The translations under genes were made by a program, and so were the position numbers. The notes beneath the pieces were generated by a model that saw nothing but the letters and a program-made list of their open reading frames with translations, was not told where the DNA came from and ran no database searches. 64,000 nucleotides of DNA, taken from contig JALRMH010000020.1 of NCBI GenBank assembly GCA_026119935.1, positions 434,001 through 498,000 on the forward strand, read 5' to 3'. Positions 36,200 through 47,185 of the stretch are shown here, piece after piece. Source of the DNA: Endothia cerciana. Lineage: Eukaryota > Ascomycota > Sordariomycetes > Diaporthales > Cryphonectriaceae. Numbering within the stretch: the stretch's first letter is position 1; every line of letters starts with the position of its first letter.

Positions 36200-36514
36200 T
36201 TAATACCTATGGCCTACGCTACAACCATGATGAACAAAATGCCGATGTGATTGAAGAGCTGGAAATAATAAAAAAGTTCGAAGCTGAATACACGGATGAA
36301 AAAGGGAGCCGAGGGCTTTCTGAATGCCTTAGAAGAGGAGAGAGGCATTTGGGTCCTAGCTGACCAAACCGACGAAGACTACAACGCCGTGCTGACTGCC
36401 GGGCGGTATTGATAGAATGCGCACCTACGGAGGGATATAGGAATGGTGTCGATCACAACTCCGGTGTCCTCGTCATGCTCCGGTTAGGGTGACCATAGGA
36501 AGAGGGACTTTTAG

Positions 36515-36715
36515 CGGCGAGTTAGCCGTTGGTTGGAACAGCGGAGGTTCACATCTGAAGGGTCGACGCTGGTTTGGACGAATGCCCAAGGGGAATGGAT
36601 CATGCAGGCAGGTCTCCCGGAATCTGGCAAGGGCCACGGATATTTCAGCGCGCATAGCCTTTCATGCTACTTGGAAAGACTGTCAGCTGTTAAAACACTC
36701 GAGTCAAAATGCTAG
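36515..36715 (+). pseudogene. Possible P-loop (NACHT-like) fragment
   Basis: One frame reads SRWLEQRRFTSEGSTLVW, then GLPESGKGHGYFSAHSLSCYLERL. WL...GS.LVW before a G-x-P-x-SGK loop is how fungal NACHT modules begin. A TAG lies just before it, the loop has GHG where S/T is expected, and a stop follows at 36713-36715. The similarity is by eye and weak. Confidence 0.25.
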
Positions 36716-37015
36716 AACCCCACTACCCCGGATTCACAAGGATCCTACCATAGTGCCATACTGTAGTAGACCCTCGGGACATGGCTCGTTCCCCACATTG
36801 GACCTCGGCTCATCGACGTGGCTGACCTACGCCGGCGCGGCCGCCTCTCAGGGCTCAACGACAAGCTCGACCTCACCCGGAGGTCGTCCCTTGGAATTTC
36901 AGTACCTGGCCAGAATATTCCTGTATCCCCTGGCTTCCGTTATTCGTCTCAAGCAGCCTTCACATCATCTCTCGCTCGCTCCACTGAGATACGTAGCCAC
37001 AGACGGCCTCACAAG

Positions 37016-38748
37016 ATGGCGTGGAACACCGAGCTCACACGGCGCCTGGGTATCAAAGGTGGGTGAAGGATGCGGACCTGAGGCCAGAGACGATTGTACT
37101 GAAGCCGATGGCAACTGACTGATGCTACCACAGTCCCTGTTGTGCAGGGTGGCATGATGGTATGTGACCCGGGAGGCTCACTGGAGCACTGCTAGGCGCG
37201 CACCTCGCATGAACCCGCTCGTGCCATGAGGCGGCAGAGGGCGGTGGTCGCAGTTCGGTTTCGTCACTAACGCGGCGATCAGTACGTGGGCTACGCCGAG
37301 CTCGCCTCGGCGGTCTCCAGCGCCGGCGGCCTGGGCATCATCACCGCGCTCATCTTCCCGACGCCCGCCGACCTGCGCAAGGAGATCCAGAAGTGCCGGA
37401 CCATGACCAGGAACCCCTTCGGCGTGAACATCACCCTGCTGCCCTCCCTCAACCCGCCCGACTACGGCGCCTACGCGCAGGCAATCATCGACGAGGGGGT
37501 CAAGATCGTCGAGACCGCGGGCAACAGCCCCGGCCCCGTCATCTCCAAGCTCAAGAAGGCCGGGTGCATCGTCCTGCACAAGTGCACCACCATCCGCCAC
37601 GCGCAGAGCGCGGTCAAGCTCGGCGCGGACTTCCTGAGCATCGACGGCTTCGAGTGTGCTGGGTGAGTGCAGTTCCTCTCCATGCGCCTGTGCCCGTGCC
37701 TGAGGCGGCCTGCGTTGGGGGGATACGGTCCGGATCGGTCTTTTTTTCTTCTTCTTATGTATTGCGGTTGGATGCTGCGTGCTGCGTGATGCAGGAGAAC
37801 GGGAGAAGGCCTTTTCGCTGTTGCGCGACGTCCGTCCCCTTGACCGATATGCCTACACCCACCATGAATCGGGCTTCGGGGTCGGACACGTCGCGTGGTC
37901 GCTCCCGCTGCGGCCGGCCTCATGCACTGATCCTACCTCGGATGATTTTCTCTTCTACAGGCTCTTCTTCTTTGTCTATGGCTGTGTCCCGCGAATCGAC
38001 TGAGTTGTGAACTGACCATGATACAGTCACGTTGGTGAATCAGACATCACGAACTTCATTCTCCTCTCCCGCGCGAGGCAATCGCTCAACGTACCCTTCA
38101 TCGCGTCAGGCGGCTTCGCCGACGGCCAAGGACTGGCCGCTGCGCTGTGCCTCGGCGCCTGTGGTATTAACGTACGCCCTCCGGAACCCCCTGCCCCCCT
38201 TCCCTTTGCTTGACACCCACCACCACTGTGCTCCTACCGCTGACATCGAACGACATCCAGATGGGCACGCGCTTCATGTGCACGGTCGAGGCTCCCATCC
38301 ACAACAACATCAAGGAGCAGATCGTCAGGGCGCAGGAGACCGACACCGCGCTCGTCCTCCGGCGGTGGAAGAACACCACCCGCCTGTACAGGAACAAGGT
38401 GACGGACCAGGCGCTCAAGGTCGAGAAGGAGAGCGCGACGGGCGAGTTCGCGGAGATCGCGCCGTTCGTCAGCGGGCAGAGGGGCCGGCAGGTCTTCATC
38501 AACGGGGACCCCGAGTATGGCGTAAGTGGCCTGGCCCCCGTTCTCTCTCTTCCTTGCGTTTGCTGTAAGGGGTGGGGGGGGCACTCGCTGACGTCTCGTA
38601 CAAACAGGTCTGGACAGCGGGCCAGGTCATTGGTCTCATCCACGACATCCCGACCTGCAAGGACCTGGTTGGGAGGATCAGCACGGAGGCCGAGGATGCA
38701 CTTAAGGAGAGGCTTGCGCTTGTCTCGCCGGCCACGAGCAAGTTATAG
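37016..38748 (+). CDS. Nitronate monooxygenase (2-nitropropane dioxygenase family)
   Basis: Six exons join to 331 aa: 37016-37058, 37134-37159 (26 nt), 37283-37662, 38027-38171, 38261-38521 and 38608-38748. The FMN barrel opens with GIKVPVVQGGMMYVGYAELA, the family's first phosphate and flavin contact. KLGADFLSIDGFECAGHVGE follows, where the His of GHxGE is the likely catalytic base, then FIASGGFADGQGLAAALCLG and GTRFMCTVEAPIHNNIKE, which bind FMN phosphate. The enzyme oxidises alkyl nitronates such as propionate-3-nitronate, so it may detoxify plant or fungal nitro compounds. Length is normal for the fungal class. Two oddities: a 26-nt exon coding for PVVQGGMM, and a 364-bp fourth-exon acceptor distance (37663-38026), long for this window. 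All phases agree. Confidence 0.92.
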
Positions 38749-39060
38749 GTAGATAGAAAGACAATCTGTACATCAGGAGGGCACACGTGCGTTGGGCGCC
38801 TTGTTTTTTCATATAGACTTGTTTTGGTCGAATGAGACATTCTTACGGGCGTAGAACCTGGGAAGCTACAAGGTCTCACGACCCCTTCGCGTCTTACTCC
38901 GGACCTTCCGAGTCATAAACTAGCGACCAGGAAGAGTTTGTCATCTAGGCTATAGATGTACTGACTATCGTTGCTGCACCTCTAGTCCGCACGTCGCCAG
39001 CGCAAGTGAAGCAGACTTTTTTGCGGGTCCGGTGGCCCCGCACTGTGACCAAGCCCTTCA
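38749..39060. other. Intergenic, convergent gene ends
   Basis: This 3'-to-3' spacer lies between the nitronate monooxygenase and the F-box gene. No gene seen. Confidence 0.6.
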
Positions 39061-41016
39061 TCAGCCATCATCGTCGTACCAGCTCCCCAACGCCCTCGTC
39101 ACAGGATCATCGACCTGCCAGAGGTCGGCACGGTCAAAGTCAGCCAGGATACGATACCTCGCGTCGAGTCGATGTCTGTTCAAGAGCCTATCCGGCACGC
39201 CATCGCCGATCTTCTCCGTGATCTTGCTCCAGCCCTTGCCTCTCATAGGCGGCATCCTGACGTTCCTGTCGTTGTGCTTATTCAACAACCCATCGCCTGT
39301 CTCCATCAGCGACGCGTCAAGCTTATATCTTGTATACTGGGCGCCCATGTCGCAGCGATCGGTCAGACTGTAGCCGAAGTGCGGGTCAACTTCCATCTCC
39401 GCCCAGCAAGTGGACGGTGACGAGGCCACAGCAAGGTTCGCCTCCACAACGCCGCCTGAGATGCCAATGTAGAAGTTCGGCGAGAGCGGTGAGGCGCGAG
39501 CCAGGCTCCAGACGCCGGCGTAGGCATCCGCGCGGGGGAGCGACTTGGAAAAGAAGAAGGTGCTGTTCGGCCGATGGTACAAGCTTCGCGATAGCTCGTG
39601 CCAGCGACAGCTCCGCCTCAAGACGTGATCGCAAGCGGCTGTCGGACCCGGATCAGGTGGCGCGGCCAGAAACGGCTGCCTTGGCTGGGGGACGGGCTGC
39701 TCGGGCCCGCAGAGTAGCGCTGCGGTGTGGTCGTACTGCCGCGGCCAGCGGAAGTCAAATACCTTGACGGTGGCGCCGTGAGCGCCACCGGCGACGAAGT
39801 GTGATGTCCCGAAAGGGAGCAGGGCCTCGAATGAGGACCACGGATCGATGTTGTCGCAATAGACCAGGTCTAGGGGCGATGGAGTGCGGATGTCCTGGAG
39901 GCGTACAGTACCGTCACGCCAGGCGCTGAGAAGGAGGTTCGAGCCTCCTCCTGTGACGGAAGACGCGTCGATCGGCGTCAGAGACCCGTGACAGAGGTTG
40001 TTGCCTTCATAGCTGATGTCGAATTGCTCTTCAAGGAGGGAGCTCTTCACGGTCATGACGTCTTCTAATCCTGTCGGAGTGAGCCTGACAAGCCTCAATG
40101 GGGAACCCGCGCCTGAGAGTCCGAGCGCCAAGACCTCTTCGCTCATCCACTTGGTCTGGAGTAAGTTCACCCAGGAACGCTCGCAGCTCTCGGCGGCAAG
40201 GTCGAGATATGTTGACGGTGCGACGGTAGCATCCGTGTCTTGAGGAAGATTGTAAAGAAAGACTCCGGACTTGGAAGCAGAGGCCACAATATTCTTGCGG
40301 CGGAGGACGTCCGCAGAGTTGATCGTCTCCTGCCTCCACCCGGCAGCCCCATCCTCACGGTGTCGAGGGTGGAAGTCGGCAAGCCTTTGTCCAAAATTGC
40401 TCTCGCCAGCACCCAAAAGCGCCAACTGCCCATTGTCCTGTCCGACCAGAACGCCCAAGTCGCCTGCTTTGCCACAGGCATCCTCGAGGATGGACAAGGC
40501 CTTGAAGTCATCACGTCCAGGCACGTACCCCATGTCTTTCCCGTCAATCCGGTGCCAGACCGTCTTCTCGGGAGAGGGACCTTCCGATCTGCCCTGCCTT
40601 CGGCGCGCAATGATGTTCTCGCCTGCACCCCATATGACGAGTTCCTCCCCCGTGGCAAGGTCAGAACGGGCATCCAGGATTGGATGGAAAGGGGCCACTT
40701 GGCGCCGCCTGGCTCCACGCTGATACGTAGGTGGAGTTGGCATCATTGCCTGGAAGGACAGAGAGCGGCGCTCCCAGGCGCGGGTCTGCCATGTGAGGGA
40801 GTCGGCGAGATGGTGCCATGTGTAGGTCGAGGATGAGAGTGAGGATAGACGGATGGATGGGAAGCGGGAGCGGACGAAGATGCGCCAGCCTTCGTCTCCA
40901 GCTTGTATGATGTCTTTGAGCCGCTTGTTGGTGAGGGTGAGAGCCCGTATGGTCTTTGCTGTATCTAGATGGGAGAAGACGATATACAGGATGTCGTCGG
41001 GCAGGGTGTCGAGCAT
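39061..41016 (-). CDS. F-box protein with degenerate WD-like repeats
   Basis: Single exon, 651 aa, starting at the ATG at 41014-41016, directly before the F-box; the open frame upstream has no ATG. LDTLPDDILYIVFSHLDTAKTI and LTLTNKRLKDII (residues 2-45, quoted in parts) form an F-box that would dock on Skp1 of an SCF ubiquitin ligase. The rest looks like a beta-propeller substrate domain: AWRDGTVRLQDIRT and AGGAHGATVKVFDFRW are WD40-type blades, and LGVLVGQDNGQLALLG and IVASASKSGVFLYNL look like weaker ones. A C-terminal WYDDDG ends the protein. The substrate is unknown. It diverges from the P450 with 449 bp between starts and converges with the nitronate monooxygenase. Confidence 0.85.
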   Translation of the reverse strand: MLDTLPDDILYIVFSHLDTAKTIRALTLTNKRLKDIIQAGDEGWRIFVRSRFPSIRLSSLSSSTYTWHHLADSLTWQTRAWERRSLSFQAMMPTPPTYQRGARRRQVAPFHPILDARSDLATGEELVIWGAGENIIARRRQGRSEGPSPEKTVWHRIDGKDMGYVPGRDDFKALSILEDACGKAGDLGVLVGQDNGQLALLGAGESNFGQRLADFHPRHREDGAAGWRQETINSADVLRRKNIVASASKSGVFLYNLPQDTDATVAPSTYLDLAAESCERSWVNLLQTKWMSEEVLALGLSGAGSPLRLVRLTPTGLEDVMTVKSSLLEEQFDISYEGNNLCHGSLTPIDASSVTGGGSNLLLSAWRDGTVRLQDIRTPSPLDLVYCDNIDPWSSFEALLPFGTSHFVAGGAHGATVKVFDFRWPRQYDHTAALLCGPEQPVPQPRQPFLAAPPDPGPTAACDHVLRRSCRWHELSRSLYHRPNSTFFFSKSLPRADAYAGVWSLARASPLSPNFYIGISGGVVEANLAVASSPSTCWAEMEVDPHFGYSLTDRCDMGAQYTRYKLDASLMETGDGLLNKHNDRNVRMPPMRGKGWSKITEKIGDGVPDRLLNRHRLDARYRILADFDRADLWQVDDPVTRALGSWYDDDG

Positions 41017-41465
41017 CTTTGCGAACGACACACTGGGACTCGGCTCAGGGGCTAAGAACGGGAGGCTTGAAGATCTTCGAGGGCGGTTCTTGTGTGACGA
41101 TCGGAGTTGTCTCGGGGCCCACGGCGCATAGGGAGGTGATGAGGATATATATACAAGAGTCTATAAACGACATATGAGTCTGTATATATCTTCGAGATCG
41201 ATGAGTCTTGATGGCAAAAATTGACCAGGCAGCAGGGCACGTGCTGCCCCTGACCAAGTTATGTAGTCATGCTAACGATGTCATCAGGGTTCGGGTCTGA
41301 CGCTATCGGCAACGAGACAAGATGCCGGACAACTTCGTCCAGCCTACTCGTTCCTGGGGTCGATGCAACATCAGATGCGGGTATCTTCTTGGACGCCCTT
41401 TATAATTCTTCCTGACCATGATATTTACATCGTGCGGACCGTGTTGAGGTCTATTGCTGCGCTTG
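41017..41465. promoter_or_regulatory. Divergent promoter region, F-box gene and P450 gene
   Basis: This 449-bp region separates two starts pointing away from each other. A TATA-like TTTATAATT lies at 41399-41407, about 60 bp before the P450 ATG. A TATATATA element near 41145-41152 lies on the F-box side. Assignments are by position only. Confidence 0.35.
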
Positions 41466-43273
41466 ATGCCCATGATGGATACCCTTAGTGACAGGCCCTG
41501 GACGCCTCTCCTCATCCTTGGCCCTCTGATCTTCCTCACCTACCACTTCTATGTCTATCCTGCCCTTATCTCGCCCCTATCTCGGATCCCAAATGCGCAC
41601 TGGTCTGCCCCCATATCACCCCTCTGGATTCTGTACAGGCGGTTCAAGAGGCAGGAGAATGGCACGCTTGAGGAGGCGCATAAGAGGCTTGGACCCTTCA
41701 TCCGGGTCGCCCCGAACGAAGTGAGCGCAGATGACCTTGATGGTGTGAGGATGATCTACCAGGGAGGCTTTGAGAAGCCGCAGTGGTATGGAGTCTTTGA
41801 TAACTACGGGTATGTGGGGATTGCCATCCTTACTGGACACACTGGGCTGACCGCATCTAGGGTGCCTTGCATGTTCTCTTCGCGGACCTCGAGGGATCAT
41901 TCGCTGAGGAAGCGGATGATCTCCAACGCGTACTCGAAGTCATACATCCAGTCGTCGCCTGCCGCGGCTGCTCAGGCCGGGATCATCATCCACGACAGGT
42001 TGTTGCCGACGCTGGAGAGGTCATTGGCGGACCAGGGCATTGACGTCTACTCGCTCTTCCTCGCAGTGGTGATGGACTTCATCTCGGCCTATATATGGGG
42101 CATCTCCCGGAGCACGAATTTTGTACAGGACAAGGGCTATCGTGAGCACTGGCTTGAGCTGTACAAGTCACGTAACGACTACCCCTTCTTTCCCCAGGAG
42201 CTACCGCGGCTGACGGCCTTCTGCAAGCGATTCGGGATCCATCCCTACCCTGGCCGGGTGGACGCAGCTAACAAGGAACTTGCGGAGTGGAACACGCTCC
42301 TATGCGAGCAGACCCTGGGGCACCTCGCGACTGACAGCGCTTTGGATGATGTTGCGGATGACCCAGTGGTGATGAGATCGCTCCTTGCTGGCATTGACAA
42401 GGAGGAAGCGCACGGGGAGAAATCGCCCCTATACGGCACCACGATCCTCCAGCGCGACCTCTCCGTGCAGTCCGAGCTTTGGGATCACGTACTTGCTGGA
42501 CAAGAAACAGCGGGCCTGGCCCTGACATACTTGACCTGGCGGATGTGTCAACGCCCGGAGCTGCAGACCAAGCTTCGCGAAGAGCTACTGACACTCCAGC
42601 CTACCGCACGTGTCGAAGACCAGGACCGCTCTCTCCCCGACCCCAAGAAACTGGATAGCCTACCGCTCCTGCACGCCATCGTGATGGAAACCCTGCGCCT
42701 CCATGCGCCTATCCCGGGACCGCAGCCGCGAGAGGTCCCTTTCCCATCGGCCAAGCTTGGGCCGTACACCATCCCAGGGGGTGTGAGGATCGCATCGATG
42801 GCACATACTCTGCATCGCGACAAGGACGTGTTTCCCCGACCTGAGAGATGGGATCCGATGCGCTGGCTCGACGAGACGGACCAAGAGAGGAGAAAGGCAA
42901 TGAACAGGCAGTTTTGGGCCTTCTCCTCGGGTGGGAGAATGTGTATTGGCTCCAACTTCGCTGTACATGGTGAGTGTCCCGACCCTGCTCCAGAGCGTAC
43001 CTGTTTGACCGTGGGGACGACCTTTCTGGGCCGATCCGAGAATGGAGCAAGAAGGTTCCGCTTGTAAGCACGGCTACGTATGTCTACCCGAAGACACATG
43101 GCTGACCCCTGTGCAACGCTTATCGGCAAGTAGAGATCAAACTCCTCACTGCGGCGGTGTATTCGAACTACACCACACACATTGTGGACGATACTGGTAT
43201 CGAGCAGGGGGATGGGTACACAGGCAGACCGGCGGGTGAGCAGCTGTGGCTACGCTTTGAAAGAGCCTCCTGA
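41466..43273 (+). CDS. Cytochrome P450 monooxygenase
   Basis: Exons are 41466-41809, 41861-42969 and 43134-43273 (introns 51 and 164 bp), giving 530 aa. The N-terminal helix (LLILGPLIFLTYHFYVYPAL) anchors it in the ER membrane and the hinge LSRIPNAHW follows. Later landmarks are the I-helix oxygen motif AGQETAG, the K-helix ETLR, the PERW region (FPRPERWDPMRW) and the heme loop FSSGGRMCIG, with the axial Cys near residue 475. Fungal CYPs with EIKLLTAAVYSNYTT after the heme loop act on small lipophilic substrates; the substrate here is unknown. The 51-bp intron is in frame without a stop; splicing is preferred because it removes a segment absent from relatives and gives DNYGVPCMFSSR. Three ATGs lie close together (41466, 41472, 41475). 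Confidence 0.92.
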
Positions 43274-43620
43274 GCGAGGTCGGCCGGCGCGACCTCCCAC
43301 TCCGCCAGTCCCTCGTCCCGCCGCCTGCCTCAAGATCTGCCAATCAGGATGAGGTCATCATGAAATGCCTGCCTGCTCCCTCCCAGAGCTCGGGTGGATC
43401 CCACGCATGCGGTCAGGCGGACGACTGAAGTGGGCACGGTGGCTCCTGTCAGCGATCAGATAGGGCTACAGTGTTTACAATGCAAGAAGCTGGAGCCCGA
43501 CCAGAGTGCTTGCATACGGGTAGATTGAGGAGGCTTCCCAGCGAGTTCCCGCACATGACCTTGCATCGCCCTCGAGCCTGCCGGCCTGCTCACTCGCAGC
43601 GGGGACGGTAAAAACCCTAA

Positions 43621-43663
43621 GGCCTGCCTGGCCTGCCTGGCCTGCCTGGCCTGCCTGGCCTGC
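43621..43663. repeat. Minisatellite, 9-bp unit GGCCTGCCT
   Basis: Nearly five perfect head-to-tail copies. Confidence 0.9.
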
Positions 43664-44540
43664 ACGTCAGGTTCCTCTCACCCGGCTGTTGTGCTGGAAG
43701 AGACCCGTTCCCGCGTGGAGGAACCGTCCCCTCGCGTCTGAGAGGGCGTGTGGGCTGATCCGGGGGGCGGGGAGTCAACAGCCCCCCCCCCCAACGCGCA
43801 GCTCCGGGGAAACAGAACAGGGCGGCCCTACCACAACACGCTAGATGAGGGCCATGCAACGCGTGGAGCCGTGGAGCGCGATTCATGCGTGGTGATTGGA
43901 TGGGCATCACGGTCAGCACAAACGGGATTGCCCCTCCCTTGCATGGGTGGGAGGAGCAACTCCCGGCCCAGCCTCCAGCCTCCCCGTTTTCGCGGTCTTC
44001 CTCGCTTGTCGCCCATCCTGTCCCCATGTCCGCCCGCTGCTCCATGTCGCTCATGCCCATGGCCTGGCTGACTCCTCTTCCCTTTCTCTCTCCTGCATTG
44101 ATCGATCGGAAGTGCTAGGTGCCTGTGACTCTTGCATGGAAAGTGGGAATCCAGACGGGTCTCTTGAATGCACTCCGCTATTTAAGGGAATGTCACCTCG
44201 CCTATCCGGACTGCTGGAATAACCTCAGACCCGAAACAAGTCAGGACCCTCACGCCCAGCTGCTGCGACTTGTCCCTATCATAGTTAGATCCAGCGGCGC
44301 ATGGCTAGTTCCGGGCTGCCACTATTCAACAGCACTACCCATCCAATCGACCCTGTTATCTTCCAGAACAACAACAACACAGGACAAGCGCACCAGGGCT
44401 AACGAATTAAACCTATCCTCCCTGGTATGCGCAGAGCGACAAAAAGGATATCGACTGCATTCCAGGAGCGATAGCAGACATATCAGGCAATACGGAGCCA
44501 CCCCTAACAGCCCCTACACTACAGTAGTATATCCCCCGCG

Positions 44541-44609
44541 CATACATACATACATACATACATACATACATACATACATACACACATACATACACACATA
44601 CATACATAC
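44541..44609. repeat. (CATA)n tetranucleotide array
   Basis: Ten uninterrupted CATA units followed by imperfect CACA/CATA units. It ends 80 bp before the next gene's start codon, so it may lie in the promoter or 5' UTR. Confidence 0.9.
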
Positions 44610-44689
44610 TGCATTGCTGCCCCTCGGCTCCGTCACTATCTATCTCCATCACAACCTCGCACTTCCAACCCCCACGTTTAAAGGCCTCC

Positions 44690-47185
44690 ATGCAGTCGTT
44701 TTTGACTGTCAACAACAGCGTGAGCCTCTTCAGTATCACAATCGCGCCGAGCACGTTCCTCGCAACATTCACCCTGTTCCTCGTGTTCCTCGCCCTGTAC
44801 CTCCCACCCCTGCGCCCACTCCTCGGTGGGAGACCGGCAGCGACCGCAGGCATCACCGGATATTACCACGACTACGAATACGACGACATCGACCTCCAGC
44901 GGGTCAAGAACACCAACCGCCTCACGGCCTACCTCAACAGCCTCGCCTCCTGGGACCGCATCCGCAACCCGGACCCAATCGAGCTGCGCGACCACCCGCC
45001 CCTGATAGAAGGCTTACCCCGCGCGACCACCCTCGACGACCGGCGCATAGTGCTGCGCGCCAGGAGGCCCGCGACAAAGGACAGGACCAGGAAAGACAAG
45101 ACAGCTGAAGGGCGCGCTAGGGATAGCGACCGGGAGAGAGATGCCCTTCGACCCGTTGGATCACCTCGACGCCTCGCTGCAAGACTTGGTCTACGAGCTG
45201 GACCCGTCGCGCCGGACCTCGCCGGCGCCGCCCTTCGGCTACCCCTCGACCCACAGCGGGTTCCTGAAGAGCGAAATCGAGGCGGGCTCAAGCGACATGG
45301 AAAGCTCGACGGCCTCCGGCGGTGGTGGTGGCTACAGTCCGCCGGCGTGGAGGCGGCTCGGAAACGGGGACCGGTCGAGCGGCTTCTGGCGGAAGGGCGA
45401 TAACCTCCTGGGCTACGGCGGCCTGCCGCCCACGATAGGGTACGGGGGGCGGGACTTCTCGAGCCCAGAGTACGACAGCGCCGAGGACGATTGCGACGAC
45501 GAGGACACGCTGGCCGCGGCGATCCGCACGCGCCTGCCCACCGGCAGCATGAGCCCCGAGAAGGAGCGCAGCCCCGAGCCGGAATTCTACAGGCCGCACG
45601 CGGCCCGTGGTATCGGCGGCAACGGCCATGCCATGTACAACGATGACACGGACGCGCGAATCAAGAGCGAGGAGCCCTCGGCGGAGGAGATGAAGGCGAC
45701 GCTCGCCGCACTGCCGCGGAAAGACGATCCTGAAAACTGCACGTCTCCACTTTCTTGGTCGTACTCTTTGAATCGTGGGAGGGGGGTGAACACGTGAGAA
45801 GAAGACCATGAGAAGGGGAACAGGAGACTAACGTCGTGAGCTTCGCTCAAGCAGACATCCGCTTCGCCGTCCGAGCTGAGGTCCAGCAGCGCACGGAGCC
45901 GATTGAGGCGGCCGTCAATGCGGTGCGCAACGCCTACCGGGCGGTCACGAAGAGCTGGAGCTCGCTGATACTGTCGGTGCTCGCTGCGCTCATGTCCATC
46001 GCCGCCGCGCGTGCGCTGTTTGAGCCTGCCTACGGGAGGCCGGTGCCGGACCTGGTCAAGGTCGCGGGCATCGCGAGGAGCTTCGAGCCGCTGATATACT
46101 ACTCGGAGAATGGCGTCGCGCAGGTCGGCGACCTGCAGGCCACTGGCGTCGCTGTCTGGGACCTGGGCGAGAGCGTGCGGTCGAGTAATCTCACGAGCGC
46201 GCCGATCATCGTCAAGGCGCTGGACGACCTGAGCGACAGTCTCAAGACGCTGGCCATCGAACTGACCAAGTTCTTCGCAAATGTGGACGGGGATATCGAT
46301 GGGTACTTTAACCACCCCTCCCCCCCCTCTCCCCCAACCCCTCTTCTCCCCATATCAACCTCTCTGCACGCCGCATCTGATGGCTGACCAGGACGCAGCA
46401 TCCTCATAGTGATGGACTGGGCGCGCCGCGAGCTCTCCCAGGTCTCCAACCTCCCCTCCGCGCCCCTGGCCTCCGCCTTCGACAACATCCACACCCTCCT
46501 CTCGTCCGCCGGCGTCCTCGAGACGCCCGGCGGCACCCCGACCCGCCTCGGCGCCATCGCGACCAGCGTCTTCGGCATGTCCAACCCGCAGCGCACGCGG
46601 CAGACCCTGCAGCGCACCTTCAACGAGTTCCTGGGCGTGCTCGAGCAGGCCATCAACGACGAGCTGCAGCACTCCCTGAGCCTGTTCGGCCTGTTCGAGG
46701 CCATCGACCACCAGTTCCTCAACCTGGCCCGGACGGTGGTGAGGGAGAGCAACGCGCAGGACGAGATGCACGCCGACCAGCTGGGCTCCCTCTGGACGCG
46801 CATCCTGGGGCCCAAGGCCAGCGACGTCACCAAGTACGAGCGGAACCGCCTCCTCCTGCAGAACGTGCGCGAGAAAACGGTGCGCAACAAGGGCATCCTT
46901 GTGGAGCACAGCCACAAGCTCCTGGCGCTCAAGGCCAACCTCGAGGCCCTGCGGCGGAAGCTGGTGTCCCCGCTGGTGCGCAGCGTCAACAGCTCCACGC
47001 TCACGGTCGACGAGCAGATCCGCGGCCTCGAGGACGTTGGGATGTACCTCGAGGGCGTGCGGAGTCGGCAGAAGGGCAAGCTGATGGAGATGTTGTACGG
47101 CAGCGGCAGCGGCTCAGGCGGCAGGGAGAAGCTGATTGACAGCCAGGGACAGGCGGAGGCGGAGGCGGGACGGAGGTTGTTCTGA
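44690..47185 (+). CDS. Conserved fungal protein of unknown function, two membrane segments
   Basis: Exons are 44690-45049, 45105-45793, 45841-46302 and 46399-47185, giving 765 aa. An N-terminal helix (FLATFTLFLVFLALYL) is followed by a hydrophilic, Ser/Gly/Glu-rich region of about 250 aa. A second helix then appears (LILSVLAALMSIAAARALF), followed by a mostly helical C-terminal half of about 400 aa with heptad-like stretches (KALDDLSDSLKTLAIELTKFF, trimmed; HSHKLLALKANLEALRRKL). The whole looks like a membrane protein with a coiled-coil domain facing one side. I recall this general organisation from uncharacterised Pezizomycotina proteins but cannot name a domain. Intron 1 uses a weak GTGCTG donor; introns 2 and 3 (GTGAGA, GTACTT) are more ordinary. 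All phases agree and no stop is crossed. Confidence 0.72.

Larger units (their letters stand above)
43274..44689. other. Intergenic with tandem repeats
   Basis: This contains a 9-bp minisatellite and a CATA repeat array, both listed separately. No gene seen; frames crossing the CATA array are compositional. The right end is the 5' region of the next gene. Confidence 0.5.

Noticed and set aside
36200..37015. A 209-codon plus-strand frame before nitronate monooxygenase
   Set aside because: It runs through degraded DNA in a different frame from the P-loop-like piece and overlaps the gene start with no motif.
37016..43273. A secondary-metabolite cluster around nitronate monooxygenase and P450
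   Set aside because: No PKS, NRPS, terpene or prenyl transferase gene is present, and an F-box housekeeping-like gene lies between them.
44119..45108. A long frame with IHTY repeats
   Set aside because: The repeats come from translating the CATA array; the true start is the ATG at 44690 in a defined four-exon model.
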